NCBI RefSeq assembly: GCF_030816965.1
Contig: NZ_JAUSYQ010000002.1
Span: forward strand, 1,054,001 to 1,118,000
Reading direction: 5' to 3'
Origin: Streptomyces canus
GTDB lineage: Bacteria > Actinomycetota > Actinomycetes > Streptomycetales > Streptomycetaceae
DNA: 64,000 bases
The notes beneath the pieces are model-generated. The model was not told the origin of the DNA, made no database searches, and saw only the letters and a program-made list of their open reading frames with translations. The position numbers were made by a program, and so were the translations under genes. Position 1 is the first letter of the stretch. The number at the start of each line of letters is the position of its first letter. Positions 42,401-50,945 of the stretch are shown here, piece by piece.

Positions 42401-43114
42401 ACCCTCAGCGTGCCGAAGGACGCGCCGGCCGCCTGGAACGCCCAACTGGCGCTGAAGGTCCCGGACGGCTGGACCGCGACCACCGACGACACCACCCGCT
42501 TCGACCGGGTCCGGCCCGGCGCCACCGTGACCGCCGACTACACCGTCACCCCGCCGGGTGACCCAGTCCTCTACGCCGTCCTGTCCGCGACCGCCAAGCT
42601 CACTCAGCCCGGCCGTCCGGGAACCGTCACGGGCGTACGCGCCGTACAGGTGCCACCGCCCGCGCTGTCCGCCGACGCCTATGTGAGCGACCTGACCCTG
42701 GTCAAGGCGGTGAACGGCTGGGGGCCGGTGGAGAAGGACTCCTCCAACGGGGAGGACGCGGCGGGTGACGGTCGCCCCCTGAGCATCGGCGGCACCACGT
42801 ACACCAAGGGCCTCGGCGTGCACGCCAACAGCCAGGTCCGGGTCTATCTCGGCGGCGGCTGCACCCGTTTCACCGCCACCGCCGGGGTGGACGACGAGGT
42901 CGGCGACGGCGGCAGCGTCTCCTTCCAGGTGACCGCCGACGGCCGCTCGCTCACCACGACCCCGGTGGTGCGCGGCTCCGACGGCGGCACCGAGGTCGAC
43001 GTGGAGGTGACCGGTGCCCGCTGGCTGGATCTGCTGGTCGACGGGGACGGCGATGTCTCCTCGGACCATGCCGACTGGGCCGACGCCAAGCTGACGTGCG
43101 GCGGTGGTGCCTGA
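39458..43114 (+). CDS. Secreted GH35 beta-galactosidase with C-terminal NPCBM-like module
   Basis: This 1218-residue exported enzyme has a signal peptide (cleavage near AQADPQ) and a GH35 barrel: YIWGAEFHYFRLP, GGFNAVSLYFDWGYHSS, YVIARPGPYINAE, ILYQVENEYQGG (acid/base Glu196) and IIPEAQGGAFD (nucleophile Glu283), then SFYMTYGGTNWGWL. Jelly-roll domains typical of large GH35 enzymes follow (WYRGRF, NGRYLG). A NEW3-like domain lies near 960-1045 and a C-terminal NPCBM-type module (about 1065-1218) has GLGVHANSQVRVYL and ATAGVDDEVGDGGSVSFQV. It would remove terminal beta-galactose from extracellular glycans. Overlaps on both sides (4 bp with GH123, 1 bp with GH31) indicate tight coupling. Confidence 0.93.
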   Translation: MRVKWKSLLLAAALTVMPLTSTAVVAAPAQADPQAQAPHTVTYDQYSVRVDGKPLYIWGAEFHYFRLPSPDAWRDVLQKIKAGGFNAVSLYFDWGYHSSKPGSYDFTGTRDVERLLDEAERAGLYVIARPGPYINAEVSGGGMPAWRSTQAGVNRTSEPEYLKAAREWMSRINPIIARHQLTRGTGSVILYQVENEYQGGRHDADYMQTLIDWAKEDGIDVPTFVNDGGANQNWVSGKGAPDIYGFDAYPQGFDCKDPDTWKNLPDYSYVNDWKPESPLIIPEAQGGAFDPWGGTGYQDCAKLTGTDFTRVFSKMNIAAGVSGQSFYMTYGGTNWGWLADPNAVYTSYDYGAPINESRQLTDKYQEFKRLGYMVNSVTSLARTDKAEARTPSDDALRIDRRVNPDDGTQFFTVRHADTRVKDKDETTLSLSGKDGDYPRVPQQGEITINGRDAKLLVAGYDLGENQRLVYSTSEIMTHAKIGDREVALLYGRAGETGETVLRYAERPKVTVLDGDVTTTWDAARGDLRLNYTHKGLARVLVNGMELLIADTAETARWWRQDTASGPVLVRGPSLVRTAEQAGGTLKLTGDSTKATKVEVIADATKVTWNGSETAVTKAPLPVQLPALTTWKYKEEAPESASGFDDSTWTTADHLTANNAALAGSLPVLAMDEYGFHHGNVWYRGRFRTTGAATALALDAKTGNTGQYAAWLNGRYLGSSGDGAHTFDIPAGTLKAGGDSADNVLSVLVENAGHNEEWGHDYSKEPRGLLSAEVIGGASTLTWKIQGNRGGEDPVDTARGPYNNGGLHGERAGWSLPGFPDGSWKSTTLSEQSGKTEPGVRWYRTSARLDLPQGQDNALALDLAEPAGGSTGYRAEIFVNGWLIGRYLPDTGPQTRFVIPKGLLREQGSNSIALAVWSTEAGAGPGAARLVDLGASAGGIKVGTVAAPSYDAKTYALPAPGAQVTVDAEPFLATGTAAKVPVTLSVPKDAPAAWNAQLALKVPDGWTATTDDTTRFDRVRPGATVTADYTVTPPGDPVLYAVLSATAKLTQPGRPGTVTGVRAVQVPPPALSADAYVSDLTLVKAVNGWGPVEKDSSNGEDAAGDGRPLSIGGTTYTKGLGVHANSQVRVYLGGGCTRFTATAGVDDEVGDGGSVSFQVTADGRSLTTTPVVRGSDGGTEVDVEVTGARWLDLLVDGDGDVSSDHADWADAKLTCGGGA

Positions 43115-45132
43115 TGCCCCCCACGGCGAGACGAACCGTACGCTGCGGCGCGGCGGCACTGACCCTGGCCGCCCCGCTGCTCGGCGCGGCGCCGGCGGCC
43201 GCCGACTCCGGGCCGGTCACCTTCTCGACACCCGGCTACGAACTGCGTGTCGCCACCGACCGGTTGACCGTCACCACCGTGCGGGCGGGCCGGACCGTCC
43301 TGGCCACCGCGCCCGCGGCGTTCCGGTTCCGGATCGGCGCCGACTGGCACATCGTCCGCGAGGTCACCGACAGCACCCGTGACGGCGACACCCTGCGCCT
43401 CACCGCCGCCACCGACCTGCCGGACGTCACCGTCGATCTGCGGATCACCCTGCGCTCCGACCGGTACGACATGAACTGGTCCCTGTCGGGCGCACAGGCC
43501 GACGCGCTCAGCACGGCGTACGACCTGAGCAGCGCCGGGCACTGGTACGGGCACGGCGAGAACAGCGACCAGACGGTTCAGCCGTGGCCGCTGGACTCCG
43601 GGCAGGTGGTGGACACCGGGTTCAGTCCGGCGTCCTACCAGGTGGTCTCCCCCTTCTGGTACACCTCCAGCGCCACCGGACTGTGGGCGGACACGAACGA
43701 CCCGATGGACGTGCGGATCAACTCCGGCGGCAACGGGCTCGGCGAGTTCACCGTCACCGGCCAACGGCCCTCCGCCTCCACGGTGTTCGTCGAGGAGACC
43801 CCGGCCGAGGTGTACCGCGACCACATCGCGCTGGTCGGCAAGCCAGAACGCTCCGACACTCCCTACGAGCAGTACGCCACCCCGCTCTGGAACTCCTGGG
43901 CCCAGCTCTACGGCGAGCAGACCCAGCAGAACGTCCTCGCCTGGGCCCGCGCGCTGGCCGGCGCCGGGCTGGGCGGGCACGCGGTGCAGATCGAGGAGAG
44001 CGTGATCGCCGCCGACTTCGCCGAACGCTTCCCCGATGTGCCGGCCCTCTCCAGGCAACTCGACCGTCTCGGCTTCGACCTCGGCATGTGGACGGGCCTG
44101 TACATGCCCGAGACCGCCGCCACCTTCTCCGAAGCCGTCGACAACGGCTATCTGCTGAAGGAGCCGTCCGACCCGTCCAAGCCGTGCCTCTTCACCTGGT
44201 GGAACGGCCGCCAGACCGGGCTGATCGACCTGGCGAACCCGGCCGCGCGGCAGTGGTACACCGACGATCTGAAGGCGCAGACAACGCAGTTGGGCGTCGC
44301 CGGGTTCAAGTTCGACACCGCCTTCTTCGACGACCGCTGTGCCCCCTACCCGGGGGCCACCCGCGCCGACTACATCAAGTACGGCACCGAGCTGGCCGAC
44401 GAGTTCGACCAGCAGGGAGCCGGGCTACGGGTCGCCTGGAACGCCGCGCAGGCCAAGGGCTTCGCCACCCGCACGGCCGACAAGCCGACGACCTTCGCGG
44501 GGCTGCGCGCCGCGGTCTCGGCCAACCTGGCGGTCTCGACGATCGGTTACCCGTTCGTCGAGACCGACATGATCGGCGGCTCGCTCAGCTACCCGCCGCC
44601 CACCAAACAGGTCCTTGCCCGCTGGGCACAGGCGGCCTCCCTGATGCCGCTGATGTACGCCTCCACCTCACCCACCGGTGTACGGGACGCGACGACCGGC
44701 GAATGGGTCGGTTACGACCGCGAAACGGTCGCCCTCTACCGGCAGGCGATCAAGACGCACGAGAAGCTCGCTCCCTACATCTGGGACCAGGTGCAGAGCA
44801 CCCTGAAGACCGGTGATCCGATCATGCGGCCGCTGTTCTTCGACTCCCCGAAAGACGAGGCGAGTTACACCGTCTCCGACGAGTGGATGCTCGGCCCGGC
44901 CGTGCTCGCCGCGCCGAAGCTCGACGAAGGCACCACCCGGGACATCTTCCTGCCGACCGGAACGTGGCGTGACGTCACCACCGGCAAGGTCGTCCACGGC
45001 CCCGTGACGCTCAAGGGGTACGCGGCGCCACTCGGCGTGACCCCGGCATTCGTGAACCTCAAGGCCAAGGGCGCCACCAAGGCGTACCAGGCGCTCGCGC
45101 GCACCGGCGCGGAACAGCAAGCGGAACAGTAA
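43114..45132 (+). CDS. Secreted GH31 glycosidase, second copy
   Basis: This 672-residue exported paralogue of the first GH31 enzyme starts at the ATG within TGATG at the GH35 stop. A signal peptide ends near PAAADSG. The barrel has PLWNSWAQL, FTWWNGRQTGLIDLANPAA, FKFDTAFFDDRC (Asp401 the likely nucleophile) and IGYPFVETDMIGG. It ends after the proximal beta domain, so it has no NEW3 or beta-sandwich module. The substrate-side loop differs: IEESVIAADF replaces LDDKWESNYG, so specificity is probably different. It shares a 94% identical DNA block with the first copy. Confidence 0.85.
   Translation: MPPTARRTVRCGAAALTLAAPLLGAAPAAADSGPVTFSTPGYELRVATDRLTVTTVRAGRTVLATAPAAFRFRIGADWHIVREVTDSTRDGDTLRLTAATDLPDVTVDLRITLRSDRYDMNWSLSGAQADALSTAYDLSSAGHWYGHGENSDQTVQPWPLDSGQVVDTGFSPASYQVVSPFWYTSSATGLWADTNDPMDVRINSGGNGLGEFTVTGQRPSASTVFVEETPAEVYRDHIALVGKPERSDTPYEQYATPLWNSWAQLYGEQTQQNVLAWARALAGAGLGGHAVQIEESVIAADFAERFPDVPALSRQLDRLGFDLGMWTGLYMPETAATFSEAVDNGYLLKEPSDPSKPCLFTWWNGRQTGLIDLANPAARQWYTDDLKAQTTQLGVAGFKFDTAFFDDRCAPYPGATRADYIKYGTELADEFDQQGAGLRVAWNAAQAKGFATRTADKPTTFAGLRAAVSANLAVSTIGYPFVETDMIGGSLSYPPPTKQVLARWAQAASLMPLMYASTSPTGVRDATTGEWVGYDRETVALYRQAIKTHEKLAPYIWDQVQSTLKTGDPIMRPLFFDSPKDEASYTVSDEWMLGPAVLAAPKLDEGTTRDIFLPTGTWRDVTTGKVVHGPVTLKGYAAPLGVTPAFVNLKAKGATKAYQALARTGAEQQAEQ
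44738..44921 (+). repeat. DNA block shared with first GH31 gene (copy 2)
   Basis: Counterpart of 36154-36337; see there for the comparison. Confidence 0.75.
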
Positions 45133-45142
45133 GGGGCGTCGG

Positions 45143-46363
45143 ATGCATGGGATACGCGGCAGGCTCGCGGCTTTGCTCCTGGCGGTCTCGGCGGTCGTGG
45201 CCGGGACGGTGGCGCACGCCGAGGCCGGTCAGCAAGACGATCGGCGCGGCTGGACAGGTACCTGGGCGACGTCGGCCAGTGAGCACTACGAGGTCTCGGG
45301 GATGTCCGAGGTGACGGTACGGATGCCGGTGCACACCAGCGTCGGCGGCTCATCCGTACGCATCCGGCTGACCAACGCCTACGCCACCGACCCGGTGACG
45401 ATCGGGCACGCGACCGTGGGCCTGCGCGACGGCGGTTCCGCCGTGGAGCGCCCGTACGACCTGCGGTTCGGCGGGAAGCGGGCGGTCACGATCCCGGCGG
45501 GTGGCCAGGCTGTGAGCGATCCGGTCGGACTCGCCGTGCCGGCCCTGACCGACCTGGTGGTCAGTCTCCATCTGCCGGGTCAGGTCACGCACATCACCGA
45601 TCACTGGTGGGCGCAGCAGACGGTGTACTGGACGGACTACGGGGCGGGCGACCACGCCGCCGACACCTCGGGCGACGCCTACACCTGGACCACCACGAGC
45701 TGGCCGTTCCTCAGCGGCGTCGACGTGACCGCGCCGAGGACCGGATCGGTGGTGGCGCTCGGCGACTCGATCACCGACGGGTCCTTCTCGACGGCCGACA
45801 CCAACCGGCGCTGGCCCGACCTGCTCTCCGCCCGCCTCAACACCTGTCTGCCCGGCGCCGGGGTCCTCAACGCGGGCATCACCAGCAACCGGATCACCGC
45901 CGGGACCGCGACCAACCCCTCGGCGCTCGACCGGCTCGAACGGGATGTGCTCTCCCAGCCGGGCGCCAGGACCCTGATCCTCTTCGAGGGGATCAACGAT
46001 CTCGGCGGGGCGAGTGCCGAGCAGATCATCGCCGGGATGACGGAGATCGCCGCCCGGGCCCACCAGCGCGGGATGCGGGTCGTCGGCGCCACGATCACCC
46101 CGTACAAGGACTTCACCTGGGGTGGCTGGACCGAGGACACGGAGGCGCGGCGACAGCAGGTCAACGCGTTCGTCCGGGACTCCGGCGGGATCTTCGACGA
46201 CTACGCCGACTTCGACCGGGCGGTCCGGGATTCGGCGGATCCGCGGCGGCTGGGCGCGGCGTACGACTCCGGAGACCATCTGCACCCCAATGACGCCGGC
46301 ATGAAGGCATTCGCCGACTCCATCGACCTGACGTCGCTCGGCCTCGGCCGCGGCTGTTCCTGA
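45143..46363 (+). CDS. Secreted SGNH/GDSL esterase, first of a tandem pair
   Basis: This 406-residue exported protein has a signal peptide ending near AHAEAGQ and an N-terminal beta domain of about 150 residues beginning WTGTWATSA, with SEVTVRMPVHTSVGGSSVRI. The SGNH hydrolase domain has the nucleophile block VVALGDSITDGS, the oxyanion Asn in FEGINDLGG, and the catalytic His in SGDHLHPND. SGNH enzymes with such an N-terminal domain are typically sugar or acyl esterases; in this operon removal of O-acetyl groups from glycans is a reasonable guess. It is 10 bp after GH31, with AAGGGG as ribosome site. Confidence 0.88.
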   Translation: MHGIRGRLAALLLAVSAVVAGTVAHAEAGQQDDRRGWTGTWATSASEHYEVSGMSEVTVRMPVHTSVGGSSVRIRLTNAYATDPVTIGHATVGLRDGGSAVERPYDLRFGGKRAVTIPAGGQAVSDPVGLAVPALTDLVVSLHLPGQVTHITDHWWAQQTVYWTDYGAGDHAADTSGDAYTWTTTSWPFLSGVDVTAPRTGSVVALGDSITDGSFSTADTNRRWPDLLSARLNTCLPGAGVLNAGITSNRITAGTATNPSALDRLERDVLSQPGARTLILFEGINDLGGASAEQIIAGMTEIAARAHQRGMRVVGATITPYKDFTWGGWTEDTEARRQQVNAFVRDSGGIFDDYADFDRAVRDSADPRRLGAAYDSGDHLHPNDAGMKAFADSIDLTSLGLGRGCS

Positions 46364-46372
46364 GGAGGAACC

Positions 46373-48520
46373 GTGTCCAGACGGCTTGAACACCTGCGGG
46401 GGCACGGAAGATTCGCGCTCCTGGCCACAGCGTTGGCGGCCACCGTGGCAGCCCTGCTTCCGGTGGCGCCGGCCGCGGCCGAGACCGCACCTCAGGGGTG
46501 GACGGGGACGTGGGCGACCGCCCAGCACGCCGCGTACGACCCCGGCACCTCGGAGGTGACGGTTCGGATACCGGTGCGGGTGAGCGCCGGCGGGTCGAGC
46601 GTACGCATCCGCCTGACCAACGACTTCACCACCGAGCCGGTGACCATCGGACACGCGACCGTCGGACTTCGGGATGGCGGTTCCGCCGTCACGAAGCCGC
46701 AGAAGCTGCGGTTCGGCGGGAAGAGCAAGGTGACGATCCCCGCCGGCGGGCAGGCGGCCAGCGATCAGGTCCGGCTCACCGTGCCCGCCCGCAGCGACTT
46801 GGTCGTCAGCCTGTACTTCCCGGGCCGGCTCACCCACATCAGCCAGCACTGGATGGGCCTGCAGACCGTCTACTGGACGCCCGACGGCGGCGGCGACCAC
46901 GCCTCGGACGCCGACGGGGACGCCTTCACCAGGACCGATTCCACCTTCCCGTTCCTGACCGGTGTCGACGTACAGGGCGGCAACGCGGCGGGCGCCGTGG
47001 TGGCGCTCGGCGACTCCATCACCGACGGCGCGGCCTCCACCTCGAACGCCAACCGGCGCTGGCCCGACTACCTGGCGGGGCGGCTGTCGGCCTGCTCGAC
47101 CACCGCCGGGGTGCTGAACGAGGGCATCAGCGGCAACCGGATCACCGCCGGCGTGGACGGCAACCCGTCGGCGCCGGCCCGGCTGGAGCGCGATGTGCTG
47201 TCGCAGCCGGGCGCCACGACAGTGGTCCTCTTCGAGGGCGTCAACGACCTCAGCTGGGGCGGCGCCACCGGCGATCAGGTGATCGACGGCATGAAGGAGA
47301 TCGTGCGCCGCGCCCACGAACGCGGGCTGCGCGTGATCGGCGCGACGGTCGTGCCGTATCGCGGCTGGGGCGACTGGTGGACCGAGGCCAAGGAGGCCGA
47401 CCGGCAGAAGGTCAACACGTTCGTCCGCGACGGCGGCGTCTTCGACGGCTACGCCGACTTCGACAAGGCCGTACGGGACCCGGACGACCCCACCCGCTAC
47501 GCCGCCGCGTTCGACTCCGGTGACCATCTGCACCCCAACGACGTCGGGATGAAGGCCTTCGCCGACGCGGTCGACCTCGCCGGCCTGCGGGTGGCCCGCG
47601 ACTGCCCCTCGGCCCGCGTCCGGCTCACCCCGTACCGGCCGACCCTGCAAGCCGGAGGCGACGGCACACAGATCACGTCGACCGTCACCAATAGCGGAAC
47701 CAAAGCGGTCACCGAGGTCAGTACTCGCCTCGATCTCCCCGACGGCTGGTCCGCCGAACCGTCCGGTAGCGCGCGGGTGCGCTCCCTCGCCCCCGGCGGC
47801 AGCGCCAAGGTCACCTGGACGGTGACCCCGGCGGCCGACGCGGCCTGGGGCACCCACCAGATCGGCGTACGCACCTCCTTCCTCCAGGACGGCCGGACAC
47901 GCCGCGACTTCGACAGCGTGGACGCCACGGTGACTCCCGCTCCGTCCGAGGTGCGGGCGCCGTATCTGACGACCGCCACCACCACCGAGAAGGCCCAATA
48001 CGCGCAGAACGGCGACCAGTTCGCCATCTGGGCGGGCGGTCAGGACCTGTCCGGCTGGAAGGACGAGAAGGCGGCGGTCTACCTCGCCGACGTGGCGCCG
48101 CCGTCCGGCACCGTGACCGCCCGGGTCGTCGGTCAGACCGGCAGCGGCCCGTCCGCCAAGGCGGGGATCGCCGTCGCCAACGACCTCACCTCGCCCGAGG
48201 CGGGCGGCTACGCGGTGCTCACCATGTCCGCGCAGTACGGCCTGGAGTTCCTCACCGACACCGACGGCGACGGGAAGCTCGATACCTGGGCGGGCGGCGG
48301 CAGTTCGTACCACCCCGCCTGGCTGAAGCTCGTCCGCGACGGCACCGCCTACACCGCGTACGCCAGTTCCGACGGCACCGCCTGGCAGCAGGTGGCCACC
48401 GCCACCGTGCCGTCCGCGAGCGGTACCGGCGACGCCGGAATGGTCGCGAGCGCCGTCAACCTCAACTACCCCGACCAGATCACGACAGCACTCTTCGACT
48501 CCTTCTCCACGCACGCCTGA
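46373..48520 (+). CDS. Secreted SGNH/GDSL esterase with NEW3 and C-terminal beta-sandwich module
   Basis: This 715-residue protein starts at a GTG with GAGGAGG upstream, 9 bp after the first esterase. A signal peptide ends near PAAAETA. The first 400 residues are a clear paralogue of the preceding protein (WTGTWATAQ, VVALGDSITDG, FEGVNDLSWGG, SGDHLHPND). A NEW3 domain follows (about 412-510), then the beta-sandwich module (about 526-715) with GDQFAIWAGGQDLSGW and the calcium-type loop DTDGDGKLD. The module is nearly identical to that of the first GH31 enzyme. The two esterases probably act on different parts of one glycan, with this one targeted by its extra modules. Confidence 0.88.
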   Translation: MSRRLEHLRGHGRFALLATALAATVAALLPVAPAAAETAPQGWTGTWATAQHAAYDPGTSEVTVRIPVRVSAGGSSVRIRLTNDFTTEPVTIGHATVGLRDGGSAVTKPQKLRFGGKSKVTIPAGGQAASDQVRLTVPARSDLVVSLYFPGRLTHISQHWMGLQTVYWTPDGGGDHASDADGDAFTRTDSTFPFLTGVDVQGGNAAGAVVALGDSITDGAASTSNANRRWPDYLAGRLSACSTTAGVLNEGISGNRITAGVDGNPSAPARLERDVLSQPGATTVVLFEGVNDLSWGGATGDQVIDGMKEIVRRAHERGLRVIGATVVPYRGWGDWWTEAKEADRQKVNTFVRDGGVFDGYADFDKAVRDPDDPTRYAAAFDSGDHLHPNDVGMKAFADAVDLAGLRVARDCPSARVRLTPYRPTLQAGGDGTQITSTVTNSGTKAVTEVSTRLDLPDGWSAEPSGSARVRSLAPGGSAKVTWTVTPAADAAWGTHQIGVRTSFLQDGRTRRDFDSVDATVTPAPSEVRAPYLTTATTTEKAQYAQNGDQFAIWAGGQDLSGWKDEKAAVYLADVAPPSGTVTARVVGQTGSGPSAKAGIAVANDLTSPEAGGYAVLTMSAQYGLEFLTDTDGDGKLDTWAGGGSSYHPAWLKLVRDGTAYTAYASSDGTAWQQVATATVPSASGTGDAGMVASAVNLNYPDQITTALFDSFSTHA
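48011..48071 (+). repeat. DNA block shared with first GH31 module (copy 2)
   Basis: Counterpart of 36930-36990, differing by one base. Confidence 0.8.
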
Positions 48521-48546
48521 TCGACGTACCAGTGAGAGGCACGTAT

Positions 48547-49995
48547 ATGGCAGTCAACCGCAGACACTTCATGACCACCGCGGCCGCCCTCGGCGGCGCG
48601 GTGCTGCTGGCCCCGCCCGGCACCGCCCAGGCCCTCACCCAAGGTGCGTCGCCCGTCGCCTCGAGCCTCCCCGACTACCAGCCCACCAAGGCGTCCCTCG
48701 ACACCCATCCCGTGCCGCGCTGGTACAAGGACGCCAAGTTCGGCATCTTCGTCCACTGGGGCATCTACTCGGTGATCGGCGGCGCGACACCGAGAAGCGC
48801 CTCCGAGTGGTACCTGTGGTACCAGAGCACCAAGGACACCGCCGAGTGGAAGTACCACCGCGACACCTACGGCGAGAACGTCACCTACGACGACCTCATC
48901 CCCCAGTTCAAGGCCGAGAAGTACGACCCCGACTCCTGGGTGCGGCTGTTCGAGCAGGCGGGCGCCGAGTACTTCGCACTGACCAGCAAGCACCACGACG
49001 GATTCGCCCTCTACCCGAGCCAGGTGACGGACCGTCACTCCGTGGCGTACGGCCCGAAGCGTGACCTCGTCGGTGAGCTGATGAGCGCGGCCCGCAGGCG
49101 CGGCACCGTGCGGCCGGGCCTGTACTACTCGCTCGGGGAGTTCTTCAACCCGGCGATCGGCCGACCGATGCGCAACTTCTACACCGGCCAGGAGATCCCG
49201 ATGACCGGCTACAAGCCGGTCCAGGACTACGTCGGCGACTACGAGCTCAAGCAGCTGTACGAGATCATCGACCGCTACGACCCGGAGCTGCTCTGGGCCG
49301 ACGGGCAGTGGTTCCGGCCCACCGGCAACCCGCCGTGGCGCAGCGAAGAACCCATGGCCCACTACTACAACCAGGCCAAGAACCGTACGCGCCCCAAGGG
49401 CGTCGTGATCAACGACCGGTTCGACACCCACTTCGACTTCGCGACGTACGAGCAGCGCACCAACCCCACGATGGACCCCCAGAAGTGGGAGTGCTGCATG
49501 ACCATCGGCTACTCCTGGGGCTACAACAAGCACGAGCCGGACGAGGACTACAAGACCTCCGAGTTCCTGATCCAGCTGCTCGCCGACGTGGTCAGCAAGA
49601 ACGGCAACCTGTTGCTCAACATCGGCCCCAAACCGGACGGCACGATCCCCGACATCATGCAGGAGCGGCTGCGGGACATCGGCGCCTGGCTGAAGGTCAA
49701 CGGCCCCGCGATCTACGGGTCGACGCCCGGGGTGCGGGCGGAGGAGGAGGGCGGCCCGCTCGGCATCCGCTACACCGTCTCCCCGGGCAAGTTCAACATC
49801 ATCGTGCTGGGCGCGCCCAGCGGCACCCTCTCGGTGCCCGGCGACATCCCCATCAGCGCCACGTCCCGGGTCCGGCTGCTCGGCACGAGCGGCAGTCTGC
49901 GGTGGACCCGCCGTGACGGAAAGATCAACATCACCGTCCCGTCCTCCCTGCCCAGCGACATCGCCAACGTCTTCACCGTCGACTGGGCCCGGTGA
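48547..49995 (+). CDS. Tat-exported GH29 alpha-L-fucosidase
   Basis: This 482-residue protein starts at the ATG at 48547 with GAGAGG 7 bp upstream. The N terminus NRRHFMTTAAALGGAVLL is a twin-arginine signal, cleaved near AQALTQ. The GH29 barrel shows WYKDAKFGIFVHWGIYSV, YFALTSKHHDGFALY, LLWADGQWF (nucleophile Asp252), NGNLLLNIGPKPDGTI and RLRDIGAWLKVNG. It removes alpha-linked L-fucose. Beyond about 400 there is only the usual beta-sandwich. Its stop overlaps the next start by 4 bp (GTGA), and the next two proteins lack signal peptides, unlike everything else in the operon. Confidence 0.94.
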   Translation: MAVNRRHFMTTAAALGGAVLLAPPGTAQALTQGASPVASSLPDYQPTKASLDTHPVPRWYKDAKFGIFVHWGIYSVIGGATPRSASEWYLWYQSTKDTAEWKYHRDTYGENVTYDDLIPQFKAEKYDPDSWVRLFEQAGAEYFALTSKHHDGFALYPSQVTDRHSVAYGPKRDLVGELMSAARRRGTVRPGLYYSLGEFFNPAIGRPMRNFYTGQEIPMTGYKPVQDYVGDYELKQLYEIIDRYDPELLWADGQWFRPTGNPPWRSEEPMAHYYNQAKNRTRPKGVVINDRFDTHFDFATYEQRTNPTMDPQKWECCMTIGYSWGYNKHEPDEDYKTSEFLIQLLADVVSKNGNLLLNIGPKPDGTIPDIMQERLRDIGAWLKVNGPAIYGSTPGVRAEEEGGPLGIRYTVSPGKFNIIVLGAPSGTLSVPGDIPISATSRVRLLGTSGSLRWTRRDGKINITVPSSLPSDIANVFTVDWAR

Positions 49996-50945
49996 ACGGC
50001 ATGGGAATCAGTAACGGCACCCAGTTCGACGCCCTGGGACCCACCCTCTCCGTCACCACGCAGCCGGCCGAGCCGGCCGGCGGTGACACGGTCACCGCCA
50101 CCGCGGTCCTCACCAACGACTGTCCCTTCCCACTCCTCAACGCCGTGCTCCATCTGATCAATCCCCGAGCCACCACGGCGGCGAAGACCATCCCGCTCGG
50201 CGACCTGCGGCCCGGCACGAAGACAACCCGGCGCTGGCAGACGGCGATCCCGGCCGACATGGCCGGGAACGTGTCGTTCACCGCACACCTGGTCTTCGAC
50301 GTCGACGAGCACAGCAGCGACTGCGCGCGGACCGCGAAGACGTTCACGGTGCCCTACGAGCCCAACGAGGTGCGGGACCCGTACCGGACGTTCGCCACCA
50401 CCGACGACGCCAAGTTCGGCCAGTACGGCGGCCAGTTGGTGATCTGGGCGGGCGGCCGCGACTTCTCCGGCGGCACCGACGAGAAGGGGGGCATCCTCCT
50501 TCCCGGCTCCGCCGCCGAGTCGAGCGTGGTGCAGGTCGAGACGGTCAGCCTCACCGGCAGCGACAACCCCACCGCCAAGTACGGCATCGCCGTCGCCAAC
50601 GACCTGACCGCGCCGGAGAAGGGCGGCTACGCCGTCCTCACCATGTCGAAGTCGTACGGCGTGGAGTTCATGACCGACAGCGACGGCAACGGACACCTCG
50701 ACACCTGGGCCGGCGGCGGCGTTTCCGCCCACCCCGCCTTGCTGCGCCTGGTCCGCTCCGGCACCACCTACACCGCTTACACCAGTACCAACAACGGCCT
50801 CTCCTGGAACGAGATCGCGAGCGTGACCGTGCCCTCCGCGAGCGGGGCCCTGGACGCGGGCGTGGTGGCGAGCGCCGTGAACCTCAACTACCCCGGCACG
50901 ACGGTCCAGGCCGTGTTCGACCACTTCACCGTGGAGGAGTCGTGA
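49992..50945 (+). CDS. Module-only protein: NEW3-like domain plus beta-sandwich module, no signal peptide
   Basis: This 317-residue protein starts at the GTG in the GH29 stop overlap. No signal peptide or membrane helix is seen. Residues about 12-118 form a NEW3-like beta domain with FTAHLVFDVDEHSSDCAR. Residues about 125-317 are the shared beta-sandwich module (QLVIWAGGRDFSGG, the calcium-type loop DSDGNGHLD, ASGALDAGVVASAVNLNYPG). It has no catalytic domain. In the GH31 and esterase proteins this domain pair is the C-terminal tail of one polypeptide. Here it is a separate, translationally coupled gene. It may be exported with the Tat-dependent fucosidase, or be a former GH29 tail split off by frameshift. 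Confidence 0.8.
   Translation: MNGMGISNGTQFDALGPTLSVTTQPAEPAGGDTVTATAVLTNDCPFPLLNAVLHLINPRATTAAKTIPLGDLRPGTKTTRRWQTAIPADMAGNVSFTAHLVFDVDEHSSDCARTAKTFTVPYEPNEVRDPYRTFATTDDAKFGQYGGQLVIWAGGRDFSGGTDEKGGILLPGSAAESSVVQVETVSLTGSDNPTAKYGIAVANDLTAPEKGGYAVLTMSKSYGVEFMTDSDGNGHLDTWAGGGVSAHPALLRLVRSGTTYTAYTSTNNGLSWNEIASVTVPSASGALDAGVVASAVNLNYPGTTVQAVFDHFTVEES

Noticed and set aside
39299..43159. Very long open frame (over 1200 codons) on the minus strand opposite the GH35 gene
   Set aside because: It is the antisense shadow of a strongly coding gene in high-G+C DNA. Its product is low-complexity, rich in Gly, Val, Ala and Arg, with no domain, and it has no ribosome site or neighbours.
45350..48514. Long minus-strand frame opposite the two SGNH esterases
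   Set aside because: Same antisense effect. The plus-strand frames have catalytic motifs, signal peptides and ribosome sites; the minus-strand product has none.
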